A DNA stretch of 64,000 bases, from contig CALWEQ010000001.1 of assembly GCA_944377365.1 (NCBI GenBank), positions 25,093 through 89,092 on the forward strand, in the 5' to 3' direction. The translations under genes were made by a program, and so were the position numbers. Of this stretch, positions 52,650 to 62,373 are shown piece after piece. This stretch comes from an uncultured Clostridia bacterium. GTDB taxonomy: Bacteria; Bacillota; Clostridia; Christensenellales; UBA1242. Below the pieces are notes generated by a model that saw only the letters and a program-made list of their open reading frames with translations, ran no database searches and was not told the DNA's origin. Numbering within the stretch: position 1 is the stretch's first letter; the number at the start of each line of letters is the position of its first letter.

Positions 52650-53537
52650 TTGAATAAAAATAATTTTATGAAAAAATTGCTGGCTGTAATTATTTTAATG
52701 CTTTTTATTAACGTTGGTTTGTATGGTTGCCAAAGCTATCAACCAAGCAAAAACGCCATCACTATGAGTATTTCCGCATATGAAAATGGAGTTACACAGT
52801 CTTTTTCAATGCCTGCAGGAACTGACTATTACAGAGAAAAGGGGCAAACAGATCAGGCGATAGAAAGATATGTTGAAGATCTTGAAGCGCAAGTGCGTTC
52901 TCAATTGTGGAACAATATGTACTTAAATTATTATGCAATTTATTTAAAAAATCCGATAGAGGAGTTTTCTTTAAATGGAGATTTAGTTAAAATAAAAGCG
53001 GTTTCATATAATTCGGTTACTGACTCAGTAAATTTTTCGTTTAGTTTTGGTTCTTATGAAGCATGGAGATATTATCACCCTTCAAACGAAAGTGGCGAGC
53101 AAGACCAAGACGACCAGCCAATGTTTTTGGAAATTGACGTGTCAAAAGGGACGTTTCCTTTCTCACAGCTTTCAAACGGTCAACCTGCAGGATTTATTTA
53201 TTACGATGTGATCTACAATGCCAAGTTGAAAAGTTTTCCAAAAGAAGATGTGGACAGCGAAGAAAAGCCAATTTTTGTTTACAGCTACGGAACAACTCAC
53301 AAAAGAATTCACTCAAACGCAGACTATGTGTATGAAGATGGGCTTTACTATCATGTTTGGCAGGTAGGCTTTGATGAGCTGGTAAACGAAAATCCTCTTG
53401 AACTTTACACGGTGAATGCTGTTAGAGGGTGGTGGTATTTGATTGCACTTGCTAGCGCGCTTGCAGTAGCTGGGATTGGCATGGGAATATTTGTTTTAAT
53501 AGAAAGAAAAAAGAAAAAAAATAAGAAAAGCGATTAA
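52650..53537 (+). CDS. Lipoprotein with C-terminal membrane helix, partner of the giant lipoprotein
   Basis: A protein of 295 residues. The TTG start follows AAAGGA; the ATG six codons on has no site. A signal peptide ends in lipobox LYGC near 27; the external domain (about 28-255) is Tyr/Ser/Glu-rich; a membrane helix (about 262-285) and a very basic tail (RKKKKNKK) end the protein. It would be tethered at both ends, by lipid and by helix. It is 33 bp downstream of the giant gene with no terminator between, so they form one operon; the pair may be an anchor and fibre (inference). Confidence 0.78.
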   Translation: MNKNNFMKKLLAVIILMLFINVGLYGCQSYQPSKNAITMSISAYENGVTQSFSMPAGTDYYREKGQTDQAIERYVEDLEAQVRSQLWNNMYLNYYAIYLKNPIEEFSLNGDLVKIKAVSYNSVTDSVNFSFSFGSYEAWRYYHPSNESGEQDQDDQPMFLEIDVSKGTFPFSQLSNGQPAGFIYYDVIYNAKLKSFPKEDVDSEEKPIFVYSYGTTHKRIHSNADYVYEDGLYYHVWQVGFDELVNENPLELYTVNAVRGWWYLIALASALAVAGIGMGIFVLIERKKKKNKKSD

Positions 53538-53554
53538 AAGCTTTTCTTTTTTTA
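53524..53554 (+). terminator. Terminator of the giant-lipoprotein operon
   Basis: AGAAAAGC / GCTTTTCT stem, eight-base loop, T run; overlaps the stop codon of the partner gene. Confidence 0.72.
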
Positions 53555-53582
53555 TTGAATTTATTAAAAATTGTGATATACT
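53555..53582 (+). promoter_or_regulatory. typA promoter
   Basis: TTGAAT, 16 nt and TATACT; leader contains AAAGGG. Confidence 0.65.
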
Positions 53583-53609
53583 AGGACGAATAAAGGGAAA
53601 AATCATATT

Positions 53610-55442
53610 ATGACAAACGAAAAAATTAGGAATATCGCAATTATTGCACACGTCGATCACGGGAAAACATCGCTAGTAAACGAAATGTTAAAACAAGGGC
53701 ATGTTTTTAGAGAAAATCAGGTGGTTGAGGACAGAGTCATGGATTCTGGTGCGTTAGAAAAAGAAAGGGGCATAACGATTTTAGCAAAAAACACCTCTTG
53801 TGTTTATAACGGAACAAAAATAAACATTATCGACACACCTGGGCATGCTGACTTCGGAGGCGAAGTTGAGCGCGTTTTAAAAATGGTGGATGGAGTACTT
53901 CTTTTGGTTGATGCTTACGAAGGTCCTATGCCTCAAACTAGATTTGTTTTACAAAAAGCTTTAGACTTGAATTTAAAAGTTGTTGTGGTAGTAAACAAAA
54001 TTGACAGACCAGATGCAAGAATTAACGAAGTCATTGATGAAGTGCTCGAATTGTTTTTGGAGCTCGACGCAAATGAGGATCAGCTTAATTCGCCTTTTGT
54101 TTTTTGTTCTGCTAGAAATGGCACTGCAAGTTTGGATAAAAACAAGATGGGCGAAAATTTAGTGCCACTTTTTGAAACAATCTTAAAGGCAATACCTGCA
54201 CCCGAAGGCAATGAAGACGAGCCTCTTCAGCTTCTTATTTCCTCCGCCGAGCATAATGACTACGTTGGAAGACTTGCTGTTGGAAAAATTTCAAGAGGAA
54301 GGATAAGGGAAGGACAAAATATCGTAGTATGCAACTATTTTGATCACGAAAAAAAGCAAAAGGCAAAAATAGTCAGCCTATTTGTTTTTGAAGGGCTTAG
54401 AAGAACACCTGTAAAAGAGGCAGGGCTTGGTGAGATCGTATGTGTGGCAGGTCTTGAAGAGGTTACAATAGGTGACACCATATGCGCTGAAGAAAAAATT
54501 GAACCAATAGAATTTGTCAAAATTGCTGAACCGAGCATCGAGATGACATTTTTAGTGAACAATTCTCCTTTTGCTGGCACGGAAGGAAAGTTTGTAACCA
54601 GCAGACACCTGCGCGAAAGACTCTATAAAGAAACGGTTAAGGACCTTTCATTAAAGGTTGAAGAAGGGGATTCAGCTGACAGTTTTATCGTGAAAGGAAG
54701 AGGCGAAATGCATCTTTCAATTTTAATTGAAAGTATGAGAAGGGCGGGATACGAATTTCAAGTTTCGATGCCAAAAGTATTGTTTAAAATGATTGACGGA
54801 AAAAAATGTGAGCCAATAGATAGGCTTTATCTTGATGTGCCGGAAGATTGTGTGGGCGTTGTCATGAGCAAAATGGGGCAGAGAAAAGGCGAACTTGTTT
54901 CAATGATGCCTCAAACTGGAAGAATGAAAATGGAATTTTTAGTGCCTTCACGGGGCTTGTTTGGTTTTAAAAGCGAACTGTTGACAGACACAAAAGGCGA
55001 AGCTGTCATAAATTCTATTTTTGACAGTTATCAACCTTATAAAGGCGAAATAGAAAGTAGACAATTTGGTTCTTTGATTGCTCATGAAACAGGAGAAGCT
55101 ATTGTTTACGGACTTTTTAATGCACAGGATCGCGGTGATTTGTTTATAGGTCCAGGAACGAAGGTCTATGCAGGCATGGTGGTTGGGCAAAACCCAAAGG
55201 GCGGAGATATAGTAGTAAACGTTTGCAAGAAAAAACATCTTTCAAACATGAGAGCTTCAGGTTCGGATGAGGCATTAAAGCTTATTCCTCCAAAGATTTT
55301 AAGTTTGGAAGAAGCAATAGAATTTCTTGCTGATGACGAGCTTTTGGAAGTTACTCCAAAGAACATAAGAATTAGAAAAACAATACTTGATCACACTATG
55401 CGCTTACGTGAAAAAGGAAAGATGCTTAGAGGAGAAAATTAA
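53610..55442 (+). CDS. typA: Ribosome-associated GTPase TypA/BipA
   Basis: A translational GTPase of 610 residues. Seen: [14 protein letters not shown] near 13-26, RGITILAKN switch [17 protein letters not shown] switch II and NKIDRPDAR, then the elongation-factor-like domains and the BipA-specific C-terminal domain ([14 protein letters not shown], in parts [15 protein letters not shown]). It acts in 50S assembly and stress or cold adaptation in other bacteria. Followed at once by a small membrane-protein gene and dnaB, probably one operon. Confidence 0.96.
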   Translation: MTNEKIRNIAIIAHVDHGKTSLVNEMLKQGHVFRENQVVEDRVMDSGALEKERGITILAKNTSCVYNGTKINIIDTPGHADFGGEVERVLKMVDGVLLLVDAYEGPMPQTRFVLQKALDLNLKVVVVVNKIDRPDARINEVIDEVLELFLELDANEDQLNSPFVFCSARNGTASLDKNKMGENLVPLFETILKAIPAPEGNEDEPLQLLISSAEHNDYVGRLAVGKISRGRIREGQNIVVCNYFDHEKKQKAKIVSLFVFEGLRRTPVKEAGLGEIVCVAGLEEVTIGDTICAEEKIEPIEFVKIAEPSIEMTFLVNNSPFAGTEGKFVTSRHLRERLYKETVKDLSLKVEEGDSADSFIVKGRGEMHLSILIESMRRAGYEFQVSMPKVLFKMIDGKKCEPIDRLYLDVPEDCVGVVMSKMGQRKGELVSMMPQTGRMKMEFLVPSRGLFGFKSELLTDTKGEAVINSIFDSYQPYKGEIESRQFGSLIAHETGEAIVYGLFNAQDRGDLFIGPGTKVYAGMVVGQNPKGGDIVVNVCKKKHLSNMRASGSDEALKLIPPKILSLEEAIEFLADDELLEVTPKNIRIRKTILDHTMRLREKGKMLRGEN

Positions 55443-55452
55443 AGGAGGGGTT

Positions 55453-55719
55453 ATGTTGCAACCAAAAGACAAAAGGCCAATGAAAAAAGCGATGAAAAGA
55501 TTTGTTTGGTTTGTCGTTGCTTATTTTGTTGTGGCCATTTTAGTTGCAGGCCTTTTAATTGCTTACACAAACATTCCACAATGGGCGAACATGATAATAT
55601 GCGTTGTGCTAGCCGGTGCCATGTATTTGGTGTTTTTGGGGATATGTGCTAAAATAGACAAAAAGAAAAAAGAAAAAGAAGAATCAGAGCCAAAAAAGAA
55701 GGATATTTATTCTGAGTAA
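55453..55719 (+). CDS. Small two-helix membrane protein, 88 residues
   Basis: The ATG at 55453 has AAAGGAGGGG upstream; longer frames overlap typA without a site. A basic N-terminus (PKDKRPMKKAMKR), helix 1 (about 18-40), helix 2 (about 46-66) and a Lys/Glu-rich tail (KKKKEKEES). No family recognised. It lies 10 bp after typA and 12 bp before dnaB, so it is co-expressed with them. Confidence 0.75.
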   Translation: MLQPKDKRPMKKAMKRFVWFVVAYFVVAILVAGLLIAYTNIPQWANMIICVVLAGAMYLVFLGICAKIDKKKKEKEESEPKKKDIYSE

Positions 55720-55731
55720 AAAGGAGACAAC

Positions 55732-57162
55732 ATGCCAGATTACAAAATGATGCCTCATAATTTAGATGCAGAACAAGCTGTTTTAGGATGTCTAATTATT
55801 GATTCTATGTGCCAAACGGAAATAATGTCAATGTTAAAACCCGATGATTTTTACACAGATTCACATAGAAGCATTTTTCAAGCGATGAGCAAAGTTTTTC
55901 AAAAAAACATGCCAATCGATTTCGTAACTTTAACAGAAGAACTCGAAAGAGAAGGCAAAATCGAGGTTGTAGGAGGAATAGATTACATAAACTTCTTGTC
56001 AAACGTCGTTCCATCTGCGGTCAATTACAAATTTTATGTTGACATTGTCAAAACCAATTCCGTTAGAAGAATGTTGATCAAAGGTGGACAAAACATAATT
56101 GAAAAGGCCTACTCCGATGAAGATCGTGAGGGAGTGCTAGCTTTTGCTGAGGCGGAGGTTTATGGTATATCTGAAAAAGAGGAAATTTCACAATTAGAGC
56201 ACATAGGAAAGCCAAACGGAGCGATTAAATCGGTTATAGACAAATTTGATAAAATTTCTAAAGACCCAGCTTCATTAAGAGGAATTCCTACTGGTTTTAG
56301 AGATTTAGATAATGTAACAAACGGATTGCAAAATAGCGACTTAATATTGCTTGCAGCAAGACCTTCTGTTGGTAAAACTAGTTTTGCAATGAACATAGTT
56401 ACAAATGTGGCGGTTAAAGAAGGAAAAAGTGTTGCAGTGTTTTCATTAGAAATGAGCAAAGAGCAACTTACTCAACGTGCCCTATGTTCAATTGCAAAGG
56501 TGCCTATGCAAAACGCGTTGACAGGGAAAATGTCAAGTGATGAGTGGAAACGCATTTGGACGGCTACCAAACAGCTCGAAAATGCCAAACTTTTTATTGA
56601 TGATTCAAGCTTGACAACACCTGCTTCGCTTCTTTCAAAATGCAGAAGACTTAAAGCTAAAGAAGGAAAGTTGGATCTCATTATGATTGACTATCTGCAA
56701 TTGATGACATCTGACAATAAGAAAAGAGAAAACAGGCAGGGGGAGATATCTGAAATATCAAGAAATTTGAAAGTGGCAGCAAAGGAATTAAACGTTCCAA
56801 TCATCGTTCTTTCTCAGCTTTCCCGTGACATCGAAAAACGTGAAGGGCACAGACCACAACTTTCTGACCTTCGCGATTCGGGAGCTATCGAGCAAGATGC
56901 TGACATTGTTATGTTTTTGCACAATCCTGAAAGATACAACGATGTGCCAACTGAAGATGAGCCAGGTGTTGTCGAACTCATACTTGCAAAGCACAGAAAC
57001 GGTGCAACAGGAAGCATCAAACTCAGGTGGATTGGCCAATACACCACCTTTGTTGGAATGGAAGAAAAAGTAAAATATGAAGCTCCAAAAAAAGTTGTGC
57101 CAGAAAGCGAAGACGAGGCTTTGCTGACAGAATTAGAAGATGATCTAGACGATCTTATTTAG
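55732..57162 (+). CDS. dnaB: Replicative DNA helicase
   Basis: A hexameric 5'-3' fork helicase of 476 residues. The N-terminal helical domain contains NLDAEQAVLGCLIID; the RecA-like domain has Walker A RPSVGKTSFAMN near 208-219, LEMSKEQL, Walker B LIMIDYLQLM near 318-327, SRNLKVAAKELNVP, the LSQLSR motif, and the RDSGAIEQDAD block with AKHRNG near 427. No intein. AAGGAG precedes the ATG. Confidence 0.97.
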   Translation: MPDYKMMPHNLDAEQAVLGCLIIDSMCQTEIMSMLKPDDFYTDSHRSIFQAMSKVFQKNMPIDFVTLTEELEREGKIEVVGGIDYINFLSNVVPSAVNYKFYVDIVKTNSVRRMLIKGGQNIIEKAYSDEDREGVLAFAEAEVYGISEKEEISQLEHIGKPNGAIKSVIDKFDKISKDPASLRGIPTGFRDLDNVTNGLQNSDLILLAARPSVGKTSFAMNIVTNVAVKEGKSVAVFSLEMSKEQLTQRALCSIAKVPMQNALTGKMSSDEWKRIWTATKQLENAKLFIDDSSLTTPASLLSKCRRLKAKEGKLDLIMIDYLQLMTSDNKKRENRQGEISEISRNLKVAAKELNVPIIVLSQLSRDIEKREGHRPQLSDLRDSGAIEQDADIVMFLHNPERYNDVPTEDEPGVVELILAKHRNGATGSIKLRWIGQYTTFVGMEEKVKYEAPKKVVPESEDEALLTELEDDLDDLI

Positions 57163-57171
57163 GAGAAAATA

Positions 57172-58797
57172 ATGGATTATAAAAAAATTGCAGATCTGCT
57201 TTTCCCAAATGCAAAAGATGTTAAGCAAATAGAAAGTCTTTATCCAAAAAGGCAATTAAAAGAGGGGCAGGTCGTTTCTCGTTTTGCACCGAGTCCAACG
57301 GGCTTTATGCATATCGGAAATTTTTTTCAAATGTTTATTAGTTACAATTTAACAAGAGTAACAGATGGCATTTTTTTCTTGCGTATAGAAGACACAGATT
57401 TTAAACGTGAAAAAAAAGATGCAGTCAATGTTGTGTACGAAGTTTTAAAAAAATTTGGAATAAAGCCAGATGAATATCAAACTTTAGATGGAGTAGACAT
57501 AGGTGACTATGGCCCCTATGTTCAAAGTCAAAGATTAGAAATTTATCAAGCATATGCAAAGAAGCTAGTTGCAGAAGGGAAAGCCTTTCCATGTTTTTGC
57601 CGTAAAACTGAAGGCAAAGAAGATGTCCTCAAATTGCGAGAAACAAAATTTAATGAGGATGATGAGAAAGAATATGACCCTTGCAGAAATTTGACTTTCG
57701 AAGAGATAAAACAAAAAATAGAAAATGGTGAAAAATTTGCAATCAGGTTGAAGACGAAAAACACGGGCAAAGAAAGAATAAAATTTTACGACCTTATAAA
57801 AGGCGAAATTGAAGCGAAGGCAAATGCAAAGGATTTTGTTATTTTAAAAAACGACGGAGTCCCTCCATATGCATTCGCTCACGCAATTGACGACACTCTT
57901 ATGGGTACGACAATTGTTGTGCGTGGCGAAGAGTACATCAGTTCGACGCCAGCGCACCTCGAACTTTTTGACGCGTTGGGATTTAAGCACCCGACGTATT
58001 GTCATAATCCATTGATCTGTAAGATTGGAGAAAATGGCAACAGAAGAAAAATATCCAAACGCTTCGATGAAGAGGCGGACATGAGATATTATTTTGAGCA
58101 GGGTTATCCAGAAACGGCAGTGCTTGAATATCTGCTAAACATAATTAATTCCGGCTTTGAAATTTGGAGGGCAAACAATCCTGACAAGTCATGGCAAGAG
58201 TTTAAGTTTGGTGTAAAAGAAATAACAACAGTAGCACCTATCTTTGATCTTGTTAAGTTAAATGATATATCAAAAAACGTTATAGCAAAAATGAGCGCCC
58301 GTCAAGTTTATGAAAACGTTTTGAATTGGGCAAAAGATTATGACAAAGAGTTTTACAAATTACTGGTCGAAAACAAAGAATACGCGATCAAGGTTTTCAA
58401 CATTGACCGAGAGGGGCCAAAGCCAAGGAAGGACATTTACAAATGGTCAATGATTGAAGATACTTTTGACTATATGTTTCACAAGCCAAAACTTTTGATT
58501 GAGGACAAGGCAAAATTCAATGCTTTTATTTCTAGTTATTTAGACGAATTTACTTTTCCAAAAGAAAAAGAGGAATGGTTTGCAAAAGTAAAAGAAGTTG
58601 CGGGAAAATTAGGATATGCGCTGGACAATAAGCAATACAAGCTAACTCCTGAAAAATTTGCAGGTAATGTTGCAAAAGCTTGCGAACATATAAGGATCGC
58701 ATTGACAGGAAGAAAAGACGCTCCTGACCTTTTTGAACTTATACAAATTTTAGGTGAAGAAGAGGTTAAAGATAGATTGAAAAGTTCTTTAGATTAA
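57172..58797 (+). CDS. gltX: Glutamyl-tRNA synthetase
   Basis: A class I synthetase of 541 residues. The HIGH motif appears as PSPTGFMHIGN (about 41-51), followed by LRIEDTD, and the KMSKS motif is KISKR near 295. An all-helical anticodon-binding region fills the C-terminus, ending in HIRIALTGRKDAPDLFELIQILG. It is longer than the usual bacterial enzyme (about 485), with an extended N-terminus of some 35 residues before the Rossmann fold. Specificity (discriminating or not) is undetermined. TAGGAG precedes the ATG, 10 bp after dnaB. Confidence 0.94.
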   Translation: MDYKKIADLLFPNAKDVKQIESLYPKRQLKEGQVVSRFAPSPTGFMHIGNFFQMFISYNLTRVTDGIFFLRIEDTDFKREKKDAVNVVYEVLKKFGIKPDEYQTLDGVDIGDYGPYVQSQRLEIYQAYAKKLVAEGKAFPCFCRKTEGKEDVLKLRETKFNEDDEKEYDPCRNLTFEEIKQKIENGEKFAIRLKTKNTGKERIKFYDLIKGEIEAKANAKDFVILKNDGVPPYAFAHAIDDTLMGTTIVVRGEEYISSTPAHLELFDALGFKHPTYCHNPLICKIGENGNRRKISKRFDEEADMRYYFEQGYPETAVLEYLLNIINSGFEIWRANNPDKSWQEFKFGVKEITTVAPIFDLVKLNDISKNVIAKMSARQVYENVLNWAKDYDKEFYKLLVENKEYAIKVFNIDREGPKPRKDIYKWSMIEDTFDYMFHKPKLLIEDKAKFNAFISSYLDEFTFPKEKEEWFAKVKEVAGKLGYALDNKQYKLTPEKFAGNVAKACEHIRIALTGRKDAPDLFELIQILGEEEVKDRLKSSLD

Positions 58798-58813
58798 AAA
58801 TCCTATAAATCAC

Positions 58814-58839
58814 AAAAAAGCTCTTAATAGAGCTTTTTT
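58814..58839 (+). terminator. gltX terminator, possibly bidirectional
   Basis: AAAAAAGCTCT / AGAGCTTTTTT stem with TAAT loop, between convergent gltX and the SIMPL gene. Confidence 0.9.
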
Positions 58840-58891
58840 AAATGTTGTTTTTAATTGTTTTGTTTGCAAAAGCTTGTTTATAAAAGTTTGT

Positions 58892-59608
58892 TTATAAAGA
58901 AAATGATGCTTTAATTTTAGCTTTAATTTCAAATCTGCCAGACATAACACTTTTTGCGTTTGACAAAATTGCTTCGGTTTTTGAATATGGAATGCATGTG
59001 TAAGAATATTGCTCTTCAATGTCAGTAACAGTTACATTTTCTCCAAGTAGAATTTTTGCTTTGTTTGTTGCGTCTTCAAGGGCGAGTCGTAATGCTTCGT
59101 TGTAGTAGGACTTCATGTCCTGACAGCCAAATGTTATTCCGTTTAGTCGATTTGCTCCAAGTGATGTTAGTTCGGTTATGAGCGAGCTGATGTTTTCTAA
59201 ATCGTTTGTGACAAACTCTAGGTTTGAACTAACTTGATATCCTAAAAATCTTGGACTCGCAGTGTAATCATGTTTTTGATAAATCGTGTAATTTTGAGTT
59301 TTAATGTCATCTTCTGCTATGTTGTTGCTTGTCAGGTATTCTACTATTGCGGACACTGTCGTGTTGTTCAAATCGACTGCACTTTCCAAATCTTGATCTT
59401 GTGTTTCTACCCCCAAAGAAATTGTTGCCATATCAGGTGATGCAGTAACCACCCCCGCTCCAAAAACCGTTGCGTACTTGTTTACATTTTCAGTTTGAAC
59501 AGCAACCTCTTCAACCGCGTTGTATGTGGCAGATGGCGATTTGCTTATTGATGGAAGAATAAGAGCACATAAAGCAAGAGAACCAGCCAAAATGTTTAAT
59601 TTTTTCAT
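58892..59608 (-). CDS. Exported SIMPL-domain (DUF541) protein
   Basis: A protein of 238 residues from the ATG at 59608 (GAAGGAGG upstream). An N-terminal signal peptide (about 1-22) is followed by a SIMPL domain: GAGVVTASPDMATISLGVET, the KTQNYTIYQKHDY strand, LGYQVSSNLEF and the ALEDATNKAKIL helix. DUF541/SIMPL proteins are periplasmic or secreted, with unclear function (some are linked to oxidative stress or membrane binding). No lipobox. Monocistronic. Confidence 0.88.
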   Translation of the reverse strand: MKKLNILAGSLALCALILPSISKSPSATYNAVEEVAVQTENVNKYATVFGAGVVTASPDMATISLGVETQDQDLESAVDLNNTTVSAIVEYLTSNNIAEDDIKTQNYTIYQKHDYTASPRFLGYQVSSNLEFVTNDLENISSLITELTSLGANRLNGITFGCQDMKSYYNEALRLALEDATNKAKILLGENVTVTDIEEQYSYTCIPYSKTEAILSNAKSVMSGRFEIKAKIKASFSL

Positions 59609-59683
59609 TGTCAACCTCCTTCGACGCGTGTTAGGTTTTGCAAAAACAATGTTGTTATACGCCTGCTGACAACAAAAGACCAA

Positions 59684-59893
59684 AAACTCTATATTTCGTG
59701 TTAAAAGTTGCGAGAAGCGTTTAAAAAAATTTTAAAATATTCAAAAAATTGCAATTTTTTGCGAAAATTAGTAACAATATGTAGATAAAAAAAGCAAAAA
59801 AAATAAAACAAAATTTATGTTTTAATAATGATTGTTGCGAAAAAACAAGACAAAAATCTGTTAATCAAAATTTTTATTCTAAAATGCATAAAA
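59684..59893. other. Spacer upstream of nrdD
   Basis: AT-rich divergent spacer between the SIMPL gene and the NrdR boxes; no frame, RNA or other regulatory motif noticed. Confidence 0.5.
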
Positions 59894-59941
59894 ACACAAT
59901 ATATATTATTTTTGAAAAACGTTTGACACAATATATAGTGT
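59894..59941 (+). promoter_or_regulatory. Two NrdR boxes in the nrdD promoter
   Basis: ACACAATATATAGTGT at 59926-59941 is a perfect NrdR-box palindrome. ACACAATATATATTAT at 59894-59909 is a second, half-conserved copy exactly 32 bp upstream (about three helical turns), the usual paired arrangement. A TTGACA at 59923-59928 overlaps the second box, so NrdR binding would block RNA polymerase. This predicts repression by NrdR when dATP is high. Confidence 0.92.
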
Positions 59942-60000
59942 TGTGCTATTCTTTGTTCAAGATGCAAATCTGCATAAAACAACTAAAAAGGAGAAAAGCT

Positions 60001-62373
60001 ATGGATAAGATTATTAAAAGAGATGGCAGGGTTGTTGATTACGATATAACAAAAATCGAAAGCGCAATTGTAAAAGCCATGATGTCGTTGGGGGAAGGAG
60101 ATGTAAGAGATGCGAGAAAACTTGCAAAAATTGCCGAATTAGAACTTACTGAACAATTTGAAGATAAACTTCCAAGCGTAGAAGACATTCAGGATATTGT
60201 AGAAAAGGTTTTAATGAGAAACGGTTTTGAAAACGTTGCTAAGTGTTATATTCTTTACCGTAAACAACGCGAGAAAATGAGAGATGTTTCAAACACTCTT
60301 ATGGATTACAAAAACACAATCGATAAGTATTTAAAGCTTTCTGATTGGCGCGTGAAAGAAAATTCAACTGTAACCTACTCGGTTGGAGGGCTTATACTTT
60401 CAAACTCTGGTGCAATGACTGCGAATTATTGGCTAAATGACGTGTATGACAAGGAGATTGGACAGGCGCACAAAAACTGCGACATACACATTCATGACCT
60501 TTCAATGCTAACAGGATATTGCGCAGGTTGGTCATTAAAGCAACTTATTAAAGAGGGACTTGGCGGAGTTCCAGGCAAAATATCATCAAAGCCAGCATCA
60601 CACCTTTCTACACTCTGCAACCAAATGGTAAACTTTTTAGGAATTATGCAAAACGAGTGGGCTGGGGCACAAGCTTTTTCATCGTTTGACACATATTTGG
60701 CTCCTTTTGTAAAAATAGACAATCTTTCTTATAAAGAAGTAAAACAATGCATTCAATCTTTCGTTTATGGTGTAAACACTCCATCACGTTGGGGTACACA
60801 AGCTCCTTTTACAAACATCACTCTTGATTGGGTTGTGCCAAACGATTTGGCAGAATTGCCAGCCATCATTGGTGGAAAAGAGCAAAACTTTAAATACAAA
60901 GATTGTGTGAAAGAAATGGCAATGGTAAACAAAGCCTTCATTGAAATTATGATCGAAGGCGATGCCAACGGTCGTGGCTTTCAATATCCAATTCCAACCT
61001 ATTCAATAACGAGAGATTTTGACTGGTCGGAAACCGAAAACAACAAACTGCTTTTCGAAATGACTACTAAATACGGCACGCCATATTTTTCTAACTATAT
61101 CAACAGCGACATGGAGCCAAGTGACGTTCGAAGCATGTGTTGCAGACTCCGTTTGGATCTTAGAGAGCTTCGTAAAAAATCGGGCGGATACTTTGGAAGT
61201 GGTGAAAGCACTGGTTCTGTCGGGGTTGTCACTATCAATATGCCAAAGATCGCATATCTGTCAAAAGATGAGGACGAATTTTTCTCAAGATTGGATCACA
61301 TGATGGATATTTCTGCGAGGTCGCTTAAAGTAAAAAGAGAGACTATCACAAAGCTTTTGGAAGCAGGACTTTATCCATATACAAAGAGATATTTGGGAAC
61401 CTTTAACAACCACTTTTCTACAATAGGCCTTGTTGGAATGAACGAAGCGTGCCTCAATGCAAAATGGGTAAGAGCAGATATGACAAGCGTTTCGGCACAA
61501 AATTTTACAAAGAAGGTTTTAAATCATATGCGTGAAAAGCTTTCTGACTATCAAGAAAAATATGGAGACCTTTACAATCTTGAAGCGACACCTGCCGAAT
61601 CAACAGCTTATCGTCTTGCTAAGCATGACAAGGAGCGTTATCCAGACATCATAACTGCGTCTGAGGGAAAAACTCCTTACTACACAAACAGTTCGCATCT
61701 TCCTGTTGGATATACGGCAGACATATTCGAAGCGCTTGATATACAAGACGGTCTTCAAACTCTCTACACATCAGGAACAGTCTTCCACGCCTTTTTAGGA
61801 CAAAAACTTGATGACTGGAAGACCACGGCCAATCTAGTCAGGACAATAGCTGAAAACTATCGTTTGCCATATTACACTATTTCGCCGACATATTCAATTT
61901 GCAAAAATCACGGATATATAACTGGTGAAGTTTACACCTGTCCAGACTGTGGAGAAAAAACTGAAGTTTACAGCAGAATTACAGGTTACTACAGACCAGT
62001 TCAAAACTGGAATGATGGCAAGGCGGAGGAATTTAACGATCGTCAAGAATATGTTTTAGAAAAATCACATTTAAAAAAGAAATGTACTTGTGATAATGAA
62101 AAAACGACAGTTTCGTCAGCAGAGAGTGATGTAGATGAGATAATGTTGTTTGCAACAAAGACTTGCCCTAATTGTAAAATGGCAAAGGCCATCTTAGATA
62201 AGGCGGGCGTAAAATATAGACTTGTCGATGCCGAGGAAAACAAAGATTTGACACAAAAGTTAGGCGTTAAAAAGGCACCTACATTGCTTGTGCCAAATGG
62301 TAAAGGTTATGACGTTTACGACAATGCAAGTGAAGTAAATAGGTTTGTAATGGGGTTAAGAAAAAGGGCATGA
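60001..62373 (+). CDS. nrdD: Anaerobic ribonucleoside-triphosphate reductase with C-terminal redoxin domain
   Basis: Class III, oxygen-sensitive glycyl-radical enzyme that makes deoxyribonucleotides. The 790 residues from the ATG at 60001 (AAAGGAG) contain an ATP-cone (about 3-90; RDGRVVDYDITKI), the catalytic barrel, a Cys pair at 647 and 650 (CPDC) of the zinc site, and the glycyl-radical loop RITGYYRPVQNWN with Gly662. Residues about 712-790 form a glutaredoxin/NrdH-like domain with CPNC at 722-725 (FATKTCPNCKMA, later KKAPTLLVPNG with a cis-Pro). This fusion suggests the substrate-reducing electrons come through the attached redoxin, and trxB overlaps its stop codon by 4 bp. Regulated by NrdR boxes. 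Confidence 0.95.
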   Translation: MDKIIKRDGRVVDYDITKIESAIVKAMMSLGEGDVRDARKLAKIAELELTEQFEDKLPSVEDIQDIVEKVLMRNGFENVAKCYILYRKQREKMRDVSNTLMDYKNTIDKYLKLSDWRVKENSTVTYSVGGLILSNSGAMTANYWLNDVYDKEIGQAHKNCDIHIHDLSMLTGYCAGWSLKQLIKEGLGGVPGKISSKPASHLSTLCNQMVNFLGIMQNEWAGAQAFSSFDTYLAPFVKIDNLSYKEVKQCIQSFVYGVNTPSRWGTQAPFTNITLDWVVPNDLAELPAIIGGKEQNFKYKDCVKEMAMVNKAFIEIMIEGDANGRGFQYPIPTYSITRDFDWSETENNKLLFEMTTKYGTPYFSNYINSDMEPSDVRSMCCRLRLDLRELRKKSGGYFGSGESTGSVGVVTINMPKIAYLSKDEDEFFSRLDHMMDISARSLKVKRETITKLLEAGLYPYTKRYLGTFNNHFSTIGLVGMNEACLNAKWVRADMTSVSAQNFTKKVLNHMREKLSDYQEKYGDLYNLEATPAESTAYRLAKHDKERYPDIITASEGKTPYYTNSSHLPVGYTADIFEALDIQDGLQTLYTSGTVFHAFLGQKLDDWKTTANLVRTIAENYRLPYYTISPTYSICKNHGYITGEVYTCPDCGEKTEVYSRITGYYRPVQNWNDGKAEEFNDRQEYVLEKSHLKKKCTCDNEKTTVSSAESDVDEIMLFATKTCPNCKMAKAILDKAGVKYRLVDAEENKDLTQKLGVKKAPTLLVPNGKGYDVYDNASEVNRFVMGLRKRA

